Shown: positions 1 to 11,545, counted from the stretch's first letter. The stretch is 64,000 nt of DNA from Rugalucina vietnamica (GCA_964017185.1 OZ024871.1:4549714-4613713), one strand, 5' to 3'. Program-made: numbers and translations. The notes: a model not told the origin generated them from the letters alone.

Positions 1-121
1 GCGGTTTTAGGACAGTTGGTGCTGTATATTTTATTTCTTAGGAAACGTACCAATGTCATTTAAACCTTTGTTTGTTTCACCATATGGTTGTATGTATCAT
101 AATAAATAGCAGACGAGGTCA

Positions 122-441
122 GTGTACTCGGGCAGTGTACTCGGGCCAGTATTATTCCTAGTCTTTATTAATGATTTTCCGGATATTATGAATGTGCTCA
201 TTAAATTAGTTGCTTATGACGCAAAACTGTATTGTATCGTTACCAGCGACAATGTTTGGAGGATGATATTTAATATAATTAAATGCCACCATCTACACAT
301 CGGGAAGGACATTACTGGGACTAGATACACCATGGTATCAGAAAATGAGGAAATTGAACCAGAAAATGTCAAAAATAAAAAGGACTTGGGTGTCATTATA
401 GATCAGAACTTAACCTTTCGAGACCATATCACATCTACGAC
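122..441 (+). pseudogene. Non-LTR retrotransposon reverse transcriptase fragment, first part
   Basis: The translation contains SVLGPVLFLVFINDFPD, the motif-B/C approach region of Jockey/CR1-type LINE reverse transcriptases, followed by a decayed catalytic box: AYDAK stands where F/YADD is expected. Further on, a KDLGVIIDQNLTFRDHI stretch matches the post-RT connection region. The fragment stops abruptly at about 441, where a TIR-bearing element begins, and resumes at about 1497. No start codon belongs to it; it is a 5'-truncated dead copy. The loss of the two catalytic aspartates is seen directly. The clade assignment is inferred. Confidence 0.75.
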
Positions 442-1496
442 GGTCATTCAAGAATTAATGACAATTATTCAATAAAACTTTATTCTTAGCACTTGTGTGC
501 TTCTCATATACTATCAACCAAATTTGAAGATGTATGCTATTCAATGGATCCTCCAATGGTTTGCTACAATGCCAGCTCTCTGGTTGCTAAGCAACCAAAG
601 AATACAAGGTAAATGACATTGGACGCGACACACTGTTGTTTATAAAAGCTAGTACTTGCCTGGATGGAAGACCATAAATCTTCAATCTATTAACACCATT
701 TCATGGGGATTAAATATGTGTTTGTTCTAAGCAAGACTGTCAATGGTGTTCTTCACAGTGACACTGTACACAGAGTTTAAAACTGAATCAGCGCTGTCGC
801 TAGTTCAAATTTAGCTGTAGATCAGCTGGCAAACCTGCACTCCGATACACTTCGTGACCTCGCTCCTCTTCCGCGGTATGGAGAGGTATAACGGAATACC
901 GATGGAAATATTCCGTCTAATTTAGCTGTATCAAATCTAGTTAGTCTTTTTAAAATCTAATACTTGTTCCATAACAGTCTCGAATTTTTGAAATTTTGTT
1001 TTTGTTAAGAAGTCATTTGAATACTTTTAAGATTAAGCACATCCTTAGCTGTTTGAATTTATTTAATTGTCTCATTATTTGGTTTAAAACACACTCTTAA
1101 GCCCAAAATGGGTTTATTTTGTCCTGTTGTTGTTGCTTAGCAACCACGCTTGTTGCAAGTCAGGAAATTCACATGAATGTTATTTTTGCTCTTATTGGCC
1201 TCTGGTGCTATCATTAATCATCAAACATCACTGATAAGACTGTCCAAGCAACAATCCTACATGTTTTACTTACCCTACCCCCATACAAAAATGAGTAAAA
1301 ATTGACTTTTTCGCGTCCATGGTCGCTTCAGGGGTCATATTCAAATAAGCATAGTGTCAAATCTAGCCATGATAAAAGCACAAAATTTTCAGCACAAATG
1401 CATAATGTATGTGTCCACATGTAACATACCAAATAAAGCTGAGCTTAATTATACTTTCCGAGATATGGATCCATTGTCATTAATTCTTGAATGACC
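442..1496. mobile_element. About 1.05-kb element with 24-bp perfect terminal inverted repeats, inserted in the RT fragment
   Basis: The ends are perfect inverted repeats of 24 bases: the left end starts GGTCATTCAAGAATTAATGA and the right end (1473-1496) is its reverse complement. On both sides the flanking sequence reads as one RT coding region, so this is an insertion. I see no clear target-site duplication and no coding capacity inside. The interior holds two palindromic GTTGC..GCAAC sites (582-596 and 1132-1145) and a small ACGGAATA..TATTCCGT inverted repeat near 891-920. It is a non-autonomous DNA element of unassigned superfamily. Confidence 0.7.
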
Positions 1497-1590
1497 CCCG
1501 TAAAGTCAACACAGCAAACAGAAAATTGGGTATCATATTTAGGACCTTCACCTATGTTTCCGTCAGACCCAGACCCCTTCAACCCCCCCC
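1497..1590 (+). pseudogene. RT fragment, continuation after the insertion
   Basis: The translation RKVNTANRKLGIIFRTFTYV matches the 'KVNKANR-LG-I-R-F-Y' segment that follows the RT domain in Jockey/CR1-type LINEs. It continues the fragment that breaks off at 441. The match ends at a poly-C run (about 1587-1600), after which the sequence is unrelated. Confidence 0.65.
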
Positions 1591-1599
1591 CCCCCCCCC

Positions 1600-2300
1600 G
1601 AGAACATTTTCTGGATGCGCGTATGAAAGACGCGCATCAAAACTTGTTTCATCGTGCAAGAACTTGTCATACACAGAAAGATTGCGAAAACGGATTACCA
1701 ACCTTGGAATATATACTGAGCGACAAAAGAAACCCGACACTTACATTTGGATTCATAATCGCAAAACCAGATGTGCAATAAAATACAGATTTATACAGCA
1801 TGGAAGGCAAATCATTTCCACACCATTTGGTTGCAAGAATCCGCGTTTTCAATTAATTCCCTTTCTGTAATGCACAAAGATTAAAGCAAGGGGGTCATTT
1901 CAAAAATCACAAATCTAAGTCGTAACCATTACGCAGTAAATTTAAGCGGAAATAAAACAATTGTTATGCATTGGTCGTTGCGACCGCATGCTGAATTTCT
2001 TCTAATGACTTCAAAAAAGGCATGTTACATGGAAAAACACGTGAAAATAAGAAATCCGCCCCGAATGGATCAACACGTGATACGAACGAATCGTCCAAAG
2101 TGGAAGTGGTAAAAAAGTGTATCTGGACACCTAAATCAACAATTACGGCGTCGTAACGAGACCGTACTGGTTGTAAAACACGTCGAATAACATTAGGCTG
2201 CAAGACTGGCTGAAAATGTTCAAACGGCCGGACTTCTTTGATCGATAAAAAATTGTGGCAGAAAGAATTCCAAAGAAATATTCATGGCGAAATGTCCGAC
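1600..2300. other. No gene recognised
   Basis: After the poly-C tract there is a short inverted pair around 1615-1640 (GATGCGCGTATG / GACGCGCATC). The longest open frame on the minus strand (1964-2203, 79 codons) has no recognisable domain and no supporting splice or start context. I see nothing annotatable. Confidence 0.5.
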
Positions 2301-3787
2301 TATACCCCGGGAGTTAATTTGACCTACCTTGCACCCCCCCCCCCCCAGGACAATTTTTCATGGGTGCCAAATCGTTCATTGGGACCCCAGAAATGCAAAG
2401 AATTTTTGTCCTCAAAGATAAACTCAATTGCACTATGAAAAAATGCATGGTTTCCATGGCAACCATTAACACGATTCTTGAGCATGGGGGTGGTCATAGA
2501 AAATTGACCATGTCCCAATTGTTACTTATCCTACACCACTGAAAATGGTCTCATTATAAAGCTTAGACATAGAACTTTTATCCTATAGTAAGTAATGCAA
2601 ATTTTCGAATTGGCATATTCATGCATTTTAATGAAAACATTAAAAATGACAGAAAAAACGACAAAAATCCATAAATAAACCAATTTCAGACTCAAACTGT
2701 CATTCTGACACTTTGTTTTTGAACCAGTAAAATCATATGGGAAATTTATTGATGACCTGGGCCTATATGAACATTATCTCATTTGCATATTCATGAATAT
2801 ATATAAAACTGATAGAAATTGAGGAAAAACGAGGGAAAAAATATATCCATTCCAAGGTAGTGGATAGGTTATAAGGTCTATCTTTCATCCCTGGGACAAA
2901 TTCTGAAGGCTGCCAGTGTGGTCAGAGGGACAACCTTAGTGCCATAAAATATTGTTCTCAATGATAAACATGTTTGCATGATGTAAAATGACATAGTCTT
3001 CACACCCACCCCTAATGCGATTCTAAAGAATAAGGTGTACCTACAAAAATACATCACACAAATAGCGTGTTCTAGGATACTATAATTGGTCTGATAGTGA
3101 TGCATAAACCTAACATTTAACCTTGATACCTTATATTGTAATCATTGAATTAGCTTGTTCATGAAAATTAATAAAAAAAAAAACATTAAAAAAATGGAGA
3201 AATATCGCGGAAAAAATAGGGGGTGTACATACAAAATCGCTTGTACCAGAGCTATTAATAAACCCAAGATGGTGAAAGAGGTTTCAAATGAATCCTATTG
3301 CAATGTACTATGACCCTGAAGTATGATTTAAGAATAATCTGATTTTCCGTTTCACGAATTTTCATGAAAACTTAAGAAATTAAATTGAAAAAGTTAAAAA
3401 CTTAAATGGGTAAACCTACAAAATGACTTGCATCTCAGCAGTCAAAAGCCCTATAGTGCTAAAAATGGTATCAAATGATTGCTATGGCAATATTATACCA
3501 TCCTGTACTACAATATTTAAGTTATTTGATATTTTGTTTGAAGAAATTATTAACAAATTTTTTGAATTTAGTGAAAAAAATACAGAAAAATAATGGGGGT
3601 ATACGTAGAAAAACGCACATATCTTGGCTACTGAAAGACCTCGAGAGCTATAATTGGTATCAAATGATTGCTAGGACAATGTTCTATGACCATGTAATCA
3701 GCAATATATAACATCAACTATTGTTGTTGTATGGATATTAATGAGATTGTCATAAATAAGCGAAAAATCAATGAAAAATGACCAAAT

Positions 3788-5099
3788 CGAAGTGAAGTGA
3801 AGTGAAGTGAAAGTCTTTATTTATAGAGGGTAGCTCGTTTGGCATTGCCAATCTTCCACGAGGCCCTCTATTAAACAAGTTAACATACAGACATACATTC
3901 AACAGAAATATACATTTAAAATAAACCCCCCGTAGGAAAATCAACAATGTAACACCGGTAACCTTGACCCGGATCAGCTTTCGTATAAAGTTAAGCGTGC
4001 AGAAACATAGAAGATGCAAACCAGACTACGCAGATGGCAATTAAGGTCGTTCAGAAACATCGATATAAGTTACATTATTGACCCTCCTATGGCGTGGTTA
4101 TATGTTTTATGACTGTTAAAATATACATGACATAATTACAAAAGCAATGGAAAAAGTGATTAATTTACATATAAACATATCAGTGAGATTATTATTTAAA
4201 CACTTGCTTCAAAAATGCAAGAAACTCTAAACTCAAATTGTTGAAAATTATTGACCAATATCATGAGTTACATGGAAATATTACAAGATTTCTGTCATAT
4301 ACTTATCAAAATAATGGCGGTGGGTGGTTTTAAGCAACATTGCATGTACATTATAATATGAACTAACCATGTTTCATCCAAGCCTTACACTTGTTAACAA
4401 AACTGTCAAGTGATTTCGATGCTTTAATTTCCAATGGAATACTATTCCAAATGATAGCCCCTGAATAAGACAAACTGTTCTTAAAAAGATTAAGTTTAGG
4501 CTTTGGTATTAAGAAATTTTTATTAGTCACCGATCTCAGACTGGTTATAGTGTCATCAGATGCACTTCGCATTTGAAACAAATTAATTAGATATGAAGGA
4601 GCAATATTGTTGGCAACTTTGTACATGATTTTCGCTTTGTTCAAAAATACGATTTCATCGAATGAGAGTATCTTTAACTTATCGCGAGCCTCATCTAAAT
4701 GAGTATATTCATCACCAAGAATTAGTTTACACGCTCGTCTTTGCAACTTCGTCATTTTTTGAATATTTATGTTTGTTGAGTTTCCCCATATGACACTGCA
4801 ATATTCTAAATGTGGACGAATATATGCATTATAAAATAACAGTTTATCATCTACTTTTAAAAATGATTTTATTTGTGACAAAAGCCATAAACTGGACGCT
4901 ATCTTCTTTGATATGTATTGATAATGACCATTCCAAACTAGGTTTTCATCGATATTGATCCCTAAAATCTTTTCATTACTTGAAAGTTTTAAATCAACTT
5001 CATTCATTTTAAGTATTAAATTGTCATGCTGTGAACTTTGTCGCTTTTGTCTACTTGTAATGAGCATTACTTTAGTTTTGTCTAAATCGCTAATATCTC
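3788..5099 (-). mobile_element. 5'-truncated CR1-like LINE with 3' UTR and short-repeat tail
   Basis: This minus-strand insertion sits in the loop of the foldback repeat. It comprises the ORF2 C-terminal region (4363-5067), a 3' UTR, and a terminal run of GTGAA/TTCAC repeats at 3793-3811, the short-repeat tail usual in CR1/L2-type elements. It is truncated at the 5' side just after the RT domain, as expected from abortive target-primed reverse transcription. Confidence 0.75.
4363..5067 (-). CDS. LINE ORF2 C-terminal fragment (post-RT region)
   Basis: This is 234 codons without interruption. Recognisable blocks are KILGINIDENLVWNGH (connection after RT motif E), YNAYIRPHLEYCSVIWG (the conserved 'IRP-LEY-S-VW' motif), KLQRRACKLILG, and near the end SGAIIWNSIPLEIK, typical of CR1/Jockey-type ORF2 C-termini. 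The catalytic RT motifs lie upstream and are missing, so the product would be inactive. Preservation of a 705-bp open frame suggests a relatively recent insertion into the older foldback arms. Confidence 0.8.
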   Translation of the reverse strand: MLITSRQKRQSSQHDNLILKMNEVDLKLSSNEKILGINIDENLVWNGHYQYISKKIASSLWLLSQIKSFLKVDDKLLFYNAYIRPHLEYCSVIWGNSTNINIQKMTKLQRRACKLILGDEYTHLDEARDKLKILSFDEIVFLNKAKIMYKVANNIAPSYLINLFQMRSASDDTITSLRSVTNKNFLIPKPKLNLFKNSLSYSGAIIWNSIPLEIKASKSLDSFVNKCKAWMKHG

Positions 5100-6819
5100 A
5101 TTTACCAATAGCCATAGAGAACTCAAAATGACGTCAATTTATTGCTAGGACAATGTATTATTGCCAGGTACTCAGATATATGAATTATATCTTCGCTGGC
5201 AAGCAAGATTTAATAAATTTTGTTTAAGCACAGCCTTCAGTTTTCTGTTATTTTCACAATTTTTCAAAACATTATGTAACATTCAGAAAATTTTATAACA
5301 TTTTGTTCAACTATCAGACCACATAGCAGTAGTGCATTCTCCTAGCTATCTATTGGTACCATTTTCAGCACTCTAAGGATATTGACATTTGAGATATAAG
5401 CAATTTTGTTTGTGTAGCCCTTCATTTTTCGTCAATTTTTCTCTTATTTATGACAATCTCTTTAATATACATTCACCAACAATAGTTGATGTTTTATATT
5501 TCTGATTACATGGTTATAGAACATTGTTCTAGCAATCATTTGATACCAAATATAATTCTCTAGGTCTTTCAGTAGCCAAGATATGTCCGTTTTTCTACGT
5601 ATACCCCATTATTTTTTTAATAAATTAAATACTGTAGTACATGACGGTATGATATTGTCATAGCCACCATTTGATACCATTTTCAGCACTATAGGGCTTT
5701 TGACTGCTGAATGGCAAGTCATTTTGTAGGTTTACCTTTATAAGTTTTTAACTTTTTCTCTCAAATTTCTTAAGTTTTCATTAAAATTCAGATTATTCTT
5801 AAATCATACTTCAGGGTCATGGAACATTGCAATAGCCTTCATTTGAAACCTCTTTCAGTATTCTGGGTTTATCAATAGCTCTTTTACAAGCGATTTTGCA
5901 TGTATACCCCTATTTTTCTACGATTTTTCTCCAATTTACAATGGTTTTTTATATTAATTTTCATGAATAAGCAAATTCTATGATATAAATATAAGGTATC
6001 AAGGTTAAATTGATAGGTTCATGCATCACTATCAGACCAATTATAGTATCCTAGAATATGCTATTGGTGGGATGTGAGTATTTTTAGTAAGTACCTCCTG
6101 TTCTTTAGAATCGCACGAGGGTGGGTGAAGACTATGTCATTTTACATCATGAAAATGTGTTAATCATTGAGGACAATATTTAATGCCATTTAGGTGGTCC
6201 CTATGACCACACTGGCAGCCATGGGAATTGGTTAAGTGGATGCAAGATAGACCTTATAACCTATCCAAATCCTTGCAATAGTTTTTCCCTTGTTTTTCCC
6301 CATTTTTTGACATTTTTATCACTATTCATGAATATGCAAATGAGATAATTTTCATATAGGCCCAGACCATCAATAAATTTCCCATATGATAATACTGGTT
6401 CAATAACAAAGTGTCAGAATGACAGTTTGGGCCTGAAATTAGTTTATTTGTGGATTTTTAAGGTTTTTTCTGTCATTTTTCATGTTTTCATTAAAATTCA
6501 TGAATATGCCAATTCAAAAATTTGCATTACTCACTATAGGATGAAAGGGCTATATCTAAGCTTTAAAATGAGACCATTTTCAGTTGTCTAGGATAAGTAA
6601 CAATGGAGATATGGTCAATTTTCTATGTACACCCCCATGCTCAAGAATCGCATTAACGGTTGCCATGGAAACCATTCATTTTTTCATAGTGCAAATTGAG
6701 TTTATCTTTGAGGACAAAAATTCTTTGCACTTCTGGCGTCCCAATGAACGATTTGGCACCCATGAAAAATTGTCCTGGGGGGGGGGGTGCAAGGTAGGTC
6801 AAATTAGCTCCCGGGGTAT

Positions 6820-7034
6820 CACTTTTGCACCCATTCCATAAGAAGGTGTACTCAGCGCCAACTTATTTGATCCCCCTAACCTCTGCAACCCGAGTCTCGC
6901 TCTGTGTACAGTCATTAGAATGGTCCTCAGATCTTTCCACTGTCACTGTGTTCAGGTTAAATGCAGTAAATTTTGAGCTGGCTCTCTACTTTTTAGTGAA
7001 AAACATCGATAGAAGATAAAACAGTCTAAAGCCC
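6820..7034. other. Short non-coding spacer
   Basis: This lies between the foldback right arm and the TCGCGCGAC element. I see nothing beyond ordinary AT-rich sequence. Confidence 0.4.
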
Positions 7035-7689
7035 CTATCTCACTGGAATGCGACAGCTGGAGACTAGTTCACGAATAGTTCGCGACTATTTCGCGACAAA
7101 GATAAACGATATAAACACAACTTTCACGTTGCAGTCTCATTGAATAGACATTTTTGCGACAAATTCGCGAATTTCGGTCTAATTTTAAAAATATATCGCG
7201 CGATGGTCGCGCGACTGTCGCACGACAGTCGCGCGACATTCGTGAGAGTGTCTCACGACTTTCCCGCGAATGTAACTTATTTTCATTTTAATTCGTACGA
7301 CAGTCGCGCGACATTCGTGCGAGTGTCGCGCGACATTCGTACGAATGTCGCTTAGTTTTATTTTCTCGCCAGATAGTCGCGAGGTTTTCGCAAGACTGTC
7401 GCGCGACCGTCGTGCGACACTCGCGCGACATTCGTACGAGTGTCGCAAAAATTTCGCATTGTAAATTCGCCAAAATTTCGCGGCGACAAGTTCGCGACAC
7501 TCGCACGAACGAGAAAAAAATCGCATAAAATTTTCAACATGTTGAAAAACTTCGCGACCAGTTCGCGACTAGTTCACGACACAAGAAAATTCTCACGACA
7601 CTCGCGCGACACTAACACGAATGTCGTGCGAAAGTCTGCGACAAAATTCGCAAAACAGTCGCGAGAAATTCGCATGCCAGTGAGATATA
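7035..7689 (-). mobile_element. Palindromic TCGCGCGAC-rich MITE-like element, copy 1
   Basis: It is bounded by the inverted ends CTATCTCACTGG and CCAGTGAGATA, and filled with short inverted units of the type GCGACAGTCGCGCGACATTCG, so both strands fold extensively. GC content is far above the flanks. The many short Arg/Ser-rich frames here are by-products of these units. Relative to the copy at 32968-33616 it lies in opposite orientation. No transposase is present. Confidence 0.75.
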
Positions 7690-7805
7690 CTAGCTTAAAT
7701 TGTAGCTACTGACAGTATTAATATAAAGTGTTTTACATTAAAATATCATATGCTATTCGGGATTGTCCTGTAGTGTAATGGCTACGGATCTCTATTGTTA
7801 CTGCT

Positions 7806-7807
7806 TT

Positions 7808-7841
<34 letters not shown>

Positions 7842-7855
7842 GGAGGTTATAGTTA

Positions 7856-7916
<61 letters not shown>
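7806..7916. repeat. Compound trinucleotide microsatellite (TAC)n and (TAA)n
   Basis: A run of TAC/ACT units at 7806-7841 is followed after 14 bases by about 20 TAA units (7856-7916). The poly-leucine frame on the minus strand is an artefact of it. Confidence 0.95.
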
Positions 7917-7917
<1 letters not shown>

Positions 7918-8045
7918 CATGTTCGTTAGCAGGCCATTGAAAGTTAGCAGAAAGCTAATCATTACGAAGACATGCCTAAGCAATGTACAGCAATTTTTCA
8001 ACATTTCAGTAGAAAGAACGTTGACATTTTTCATTTTTTTTTGTG

Positions 8046-8325
8046 CTCGAAACATATATTGTGGGTACAAGTTAAAACCAATTTTATTAAAATCCGATGT
8101 TAACTTAACATGTGTGGATCTATATCTTGTTTTAATCAGATTAACGTTGGGACCGCCTCGCGACGAGGCGGTTGTGCGAGGTGGTTTTATCGAGTACCCA
8201 CAATCTATATGTTTTAGAGTTAAAATAAGAAAAAATACATGTGTACCCCTGTACACCCCAGTTTTACAACATAAAAATGGTGTTTCAGGGGGTATGCTTT
8301 TCCCGGACATGTTATCCTGATGAAG
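8046..8325. mobile_element. MITE family with TTGTGGGTAC hairpin, copy a
   Basis: The left half ends in a palindrome: AACATATATTGTGGGTAC pairs with GTACCCACAATCTATATGTT around the centre CCGCCTCGCGACGAGGCGG. It is followed by a conserved tail containing CCCCTGTACACCCCAGTTTT and GGACATGTTATCCTGATGA. The same arrangement recurs at 17626, 17876 (reverse), 30781, 31845, 38755, 39612 and 57674. Non-coding. Confidence 0.75.
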
Positions 8326-8329
8326 TATC

Positions 8330-9070
8330 TATTTTTAGGACTCTGTCGCCACCCAACACTCAACGGAAAATAGGTAAATAGAAAGTCCAGGGACTGCCAC
8401 AGACAATAAATAGACAAAATACCATGGGAACATTATATGGTAACCCGAGCGATCGGCAATTTCCCAAATAATTGCCACTGAGCCACCTTAACTGAAGAAA
8501 ATAAAATATGCACGTGCATTATTAATTGATATTATAATAAACAGCAGCAGACCTTTCTATCGGATTCTGTTTAAAGCCGACTTGTAGAATACATGTGTAG
8601 TTGCGTGAACAATGTGCCATGTGACCCCAGGACACCACTCACGCATATTCTTGCTTGGTTTTGTGCAAAAATATATACAACCTCGTACACTAAAATCGGG
8701 TAACTGACCTGTATACAGTGCTAATATAATAAAGCAGTTTCACATTACACGGGCGCGACGAATATGGTGTTGTCTATGCGTTTTATTAGCATTCATTTAA
8801 ATTGATTGGGGTCGGAGCTTCTTGTCTGTTGCTTGGCCCACCGGGGTCCAACTGGTGTTTTTCTTTTGCTCCGGAGTTAGAAAGTTATCCGGTGCCCATG
8901 GACCTCCATCGTCGGGCAGCTTACTGAATCTGCTGAGTCCTCGTTTTTGATTCATCATAATGTTTATCATGATTTATCTGTTTGTTCTTGATGATTCATT
9001 GACTAGTTAGAGATTCACCACGAGGACCGAAGAACTAACTAAATGTTATGAACCACCTCAGAAGCTGAGG
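8330..9070. other. No gene recognised
   Basis: This is unique-looking non-coding sequence upstream of the LINE direct repeat. I found no splice-bounded coding segment or repeat in it. Confidence 0.4.
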
Positions 9071-9074
9071 GTGA

Positions 9075-9408
9075 GGTTAGGTACCTGTAAAATCTATTTA
9101 AGCCCGCCAGTTATTTTATATTACTGATCGTTCCAAGGCGATACTTCTGTGGTGGTTCTTTCGTTTTATGTCTTGGTGTTTAAAATTTTTGTGCTGTTGG
9201 CGCCTTATGTATGTTTTCATATTTTTAGTTAAGTTTAGGTAACTGAGTGGTCACCTATTGGGAAAATAGCTGCCCATTCGGCTTACGATATGTTTTCATG
9301 GTATAAGTACCTGATTGTTAATTTAGTTTTTTCCCATCTCGGTTTTTGGAGAGGGAATCTTTTTCTGATTGCGCCTTTTCCGATATCTTTGCCTACTTGT
9401 ACCTTTTT
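9075..9408 (+). repeat. Left member of a direct repeat flanking the broken LINE
   Basis: The block beginning GTTAGGTACCTGTAAAA and running through CCAAGGCGATACTTCTGT, GTGCTGTTGGCGCCTTATGT and the CTCGGTTTTTGGAG segment recurs downstream of the RT fragment at 10879-11105 and 11481-11545. It looks like a LINE 3' UTR lying upstream of a second copy of the same LINE, giving an LTR-like layout. Confidence 0.7.
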
Positions 9409-10812
9409 AAGGTACACAAGGCACCTGGGCCAGATGGCCTGAGTGCTAGGGTGTTAAAAGAATGTAGTTCTGAAATTGCTCCCATTCTGGCCTATCTACA
9501 ATGAGAAACATGACCCTGCAAATTATCGACCGGTGTCGCTAACTTGCATCTGTTGCAATGCCCTTGAGAATATAATAGTCAGCAACATTAATAAGCATCT
9601 TTCCCTTGAAAATATTCTTGCTGACTGTCAGCACGGCTTCCGTAGTCAAAGTCTTGCGAAACCCAACTGGTTCAGTTCTTTCATGACATGTTTAGTAACC
9701 TGGATCGAGCCGTGAACCGGGGTCACAGACAAACAGATGTGATCATCATGGATATCGCAAAGGCCTTTGACAAGGTGCCACACAGGAAACTACTCTACAA
9801 ACTGCACTACTAGGGGATTAGAGCATCTACTCAACAGTGGATCGCTTCATGGCTCTCTGAGCGCTTTCAAAAAGTGGTGTTAGATGGCCAAGCCTCAGAT
9901 CCAGTCCCTGTACTATCTGGTGTCCCTCAAGGATCGGTCTTGGGACCGATCCTTTTCTTGATTTTCATAAATGATCTTCCGGACAATATCAGGTCATCCG
10001 TTCGCCTTTTTGCCGATGATTGTGTTGTATATAGGAATATTAAAACCCTCACAGACTGCCAGATATTACAGGATGGCCTGAATAGCCTAGAACAATGGGA
10101 GACCGATTGGCAAATGAAATTTAACGTTGCCAAATGTCATTCAATGAGGGTGACACGGCACCTCTCTAGCAATCAAATACACTTTAACTACTCACTACAT
10201 CAAGAAACATTGGAACAGGTTCAGTCCGCCAAATACCTTGGAATTACTATCACAGACAACTTGGAATGGGGTGAACATGTTGCTGAAATTTCTTCTAAAG
10301 CAAGTAAGACTGGGTTTTCTTCGGAGCAATTTGACACTTTCACCTAGGCATACAAAGGAAGTTGCATACAAAACATTGGTTCGCCCTCAACTCGAGTATG
10401 CAACTCCTATTTGGCATCCCTATAATGAAACTGAGACAAAAACAAGGTAGAGAAAGTGCAGAAGACAGCAGCCAGGTGGGACTGCAGGCGATGGCATAAT
10501 ACCAGTAGCGTGGATGACATGCTTGATGAACTTGGTTGGCCATCCCTGGAGGACCGCAGGCTAAAGTCTTATCTAACTTTCTTTTACAGGATTCACTACG
10601 GTACAGTATCTCTTGACAAAGATAAATATCTGACCCCGGCACCCAGACTAAGATATACCAGGGCATCTCATGATTCACAGTACACAAGATACATGTCCCA
10701 TAGTGATACCCTGAAGAATTCATTCTTCCCAAGGACTATTCCACTGTGGAATAGTCTTCCTTCTTCAGTGGTCGCACCTAAGACCACAGAAGAATTTAAG
10801 GCTCTCATTTAA
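9409..10812 (+). pseudogene. Jockey/CR1-type LINE reverse transcriptase, frameshifted
   Basis: Successive frames encode AxGPDGLS (9409 onward), a deletion, then HDPANYRPVSLT and LADCQHGFRS (9480-9715), MDIAKAFDKVPH (RT motif A, about 9750), an in-frame stop near 9811, GVPQGSVLGPILFLIFINDL (motif B, about 9918) and LFADDCVVY (motif C with both aspartates, about 10007). A frameshift near 10335 leads into RPQLEYATPIWHPY, and the last part (10450-10812) carries FFPRTIPLWNSLPSSVV and a stop. The RT catalytic residues survive but the reading frame is broken at three or more places. It belongs to the same lineage as the fragment at 122-1590. Confidence 0.85.
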
Positions 10813-10878
10813 ACCTTGGGTCCAGAGGTATACGTTTTAGTATACCTCTGTCTAGCTTCTTGTAAATAGTTTTAATGT

Positions 10879-11142
10879 TAGGTTAGGATCCTGTAAAACC
10901 GGTTTAAGCTCGCCAGTAATTTTATATTACTGATCGTTCCAAGGCGATACTTCTGTAGTGGTTATTATTGTTTTATGTCTTGGTGTTTAATTTTTTGTGC
11001 TGTTGGCGCCTTATGTATGTTATCATATTTTAGTTAAGTTTAGGTAACTGAGTGGCCACCTATTGGGAAATAGCTGTTCATTCGGCTTACTAAATGTATT
11101 CATGGTCTTAGTACCTTATTGTTAGTTTTTTTTTTCTTTTTT

Positions 11143-11202
<60 letters not shown>

Positions 11203-11545
11203 TATATAATGTCATACGCCTTCGCAGGCATTCTAGACACGTGTGCGCTGTCAGTGCTGAAATAAAAGATGAGTAAATGAGATAAGTACAAGATGAAATA
11301 GTGAGATGAGCAAAGATGAGAGGTTAAAAGTAGGTGAGAGGAGGGTTAAAATCAAATTAAAAATATCATGTCAGGATCTACGGCCTGGAGTGGTGCAGCT
11401 TACCAACTGCTTCCTTGAACGCATCAAGGGTTGGCAAGCACACCACCCACTCTGGGAGAGCATTCCACTGGACAATTCCCGCCTCGGTTTTTGGAGTAGG
11501 AATCTATTTTCTGATTGCTCCTTTTCCTGATCGTTGCCTACTTGT
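10879..11545 (+). repeat. LINE 3' UTR, right member of the direct repeat, split by another LINE tail
   Basis: It follows the RT stop at 10812 and matches 9075-9408. It is split at about 11110-11480 by a minus-strand LINE tail; the CCTCGGTTTTTGGAG segment then resumes. Confidence 0.7.
11130..11478 (-). mobile_element. 5'-truncated LINE tail with (GAAA)n end
   Basis: Read on the minus strand, 11478-11385 encodes VQWNALPEWVV and TLDAFKEAVGKL, the conserved C-terminal end of CR1/Jockey-type ORF2. A 3' UTR and a (GAAA)n run follow, seen as (TTTC)n at 11133-11202 on the plus strand. It is inserted into the 3' UTR of the neighbouring LINE. Confidence 0.65.

Larger units (their letters stand above)
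2302..6819. repeat. Large foldback inverted repeat (arms about 1.4-1.5 kb) interrupted by a LINE
   Basis: The left arm (2302-3787) and right arm (about 5430-6819) are diverged inverted copies over nearly their whole length. Outer ends are TATACCCCGGGAG on the left and its complement CTCCCGGGGTATC on the right. Poly-C/poly-G tracts (2335-2346 and 6777-6788) pair with each other. Further in, both arms carry the X-box-like GGTTTCCATGGCAACC and an AAATGACTTGC segment, and the innermost CAACTATTGTTG pairs with CAACAATAGTTG. The loop contains a minus-strand LINE tail. The arms have indels and substitutions, so the palindrome is old. Foldback transposon or segmental inversion are both possible; I see no transposase. 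Confidence 0.8.

Noticed and set aside
1964-2203. Minus-strand 79-codon frame
   Set aside because: No recognisable domain, start context or splice support.
7140-7712. Arg/Ser-rich frames on both strands
   Set aside because: They are by-products of the CG-rich palindromic element; similar frames appear at 13166-13681 and 33004-33526 in other copies.
9075-11105. LTR retrotransposon
   Set aside because: The enclosed RT has LINE-type motifs (GSVLGPILFLIFINDL, FADD) with no protease, integrase or RNase H, so the direct repeats are better explained as LINE 3' UTRs.
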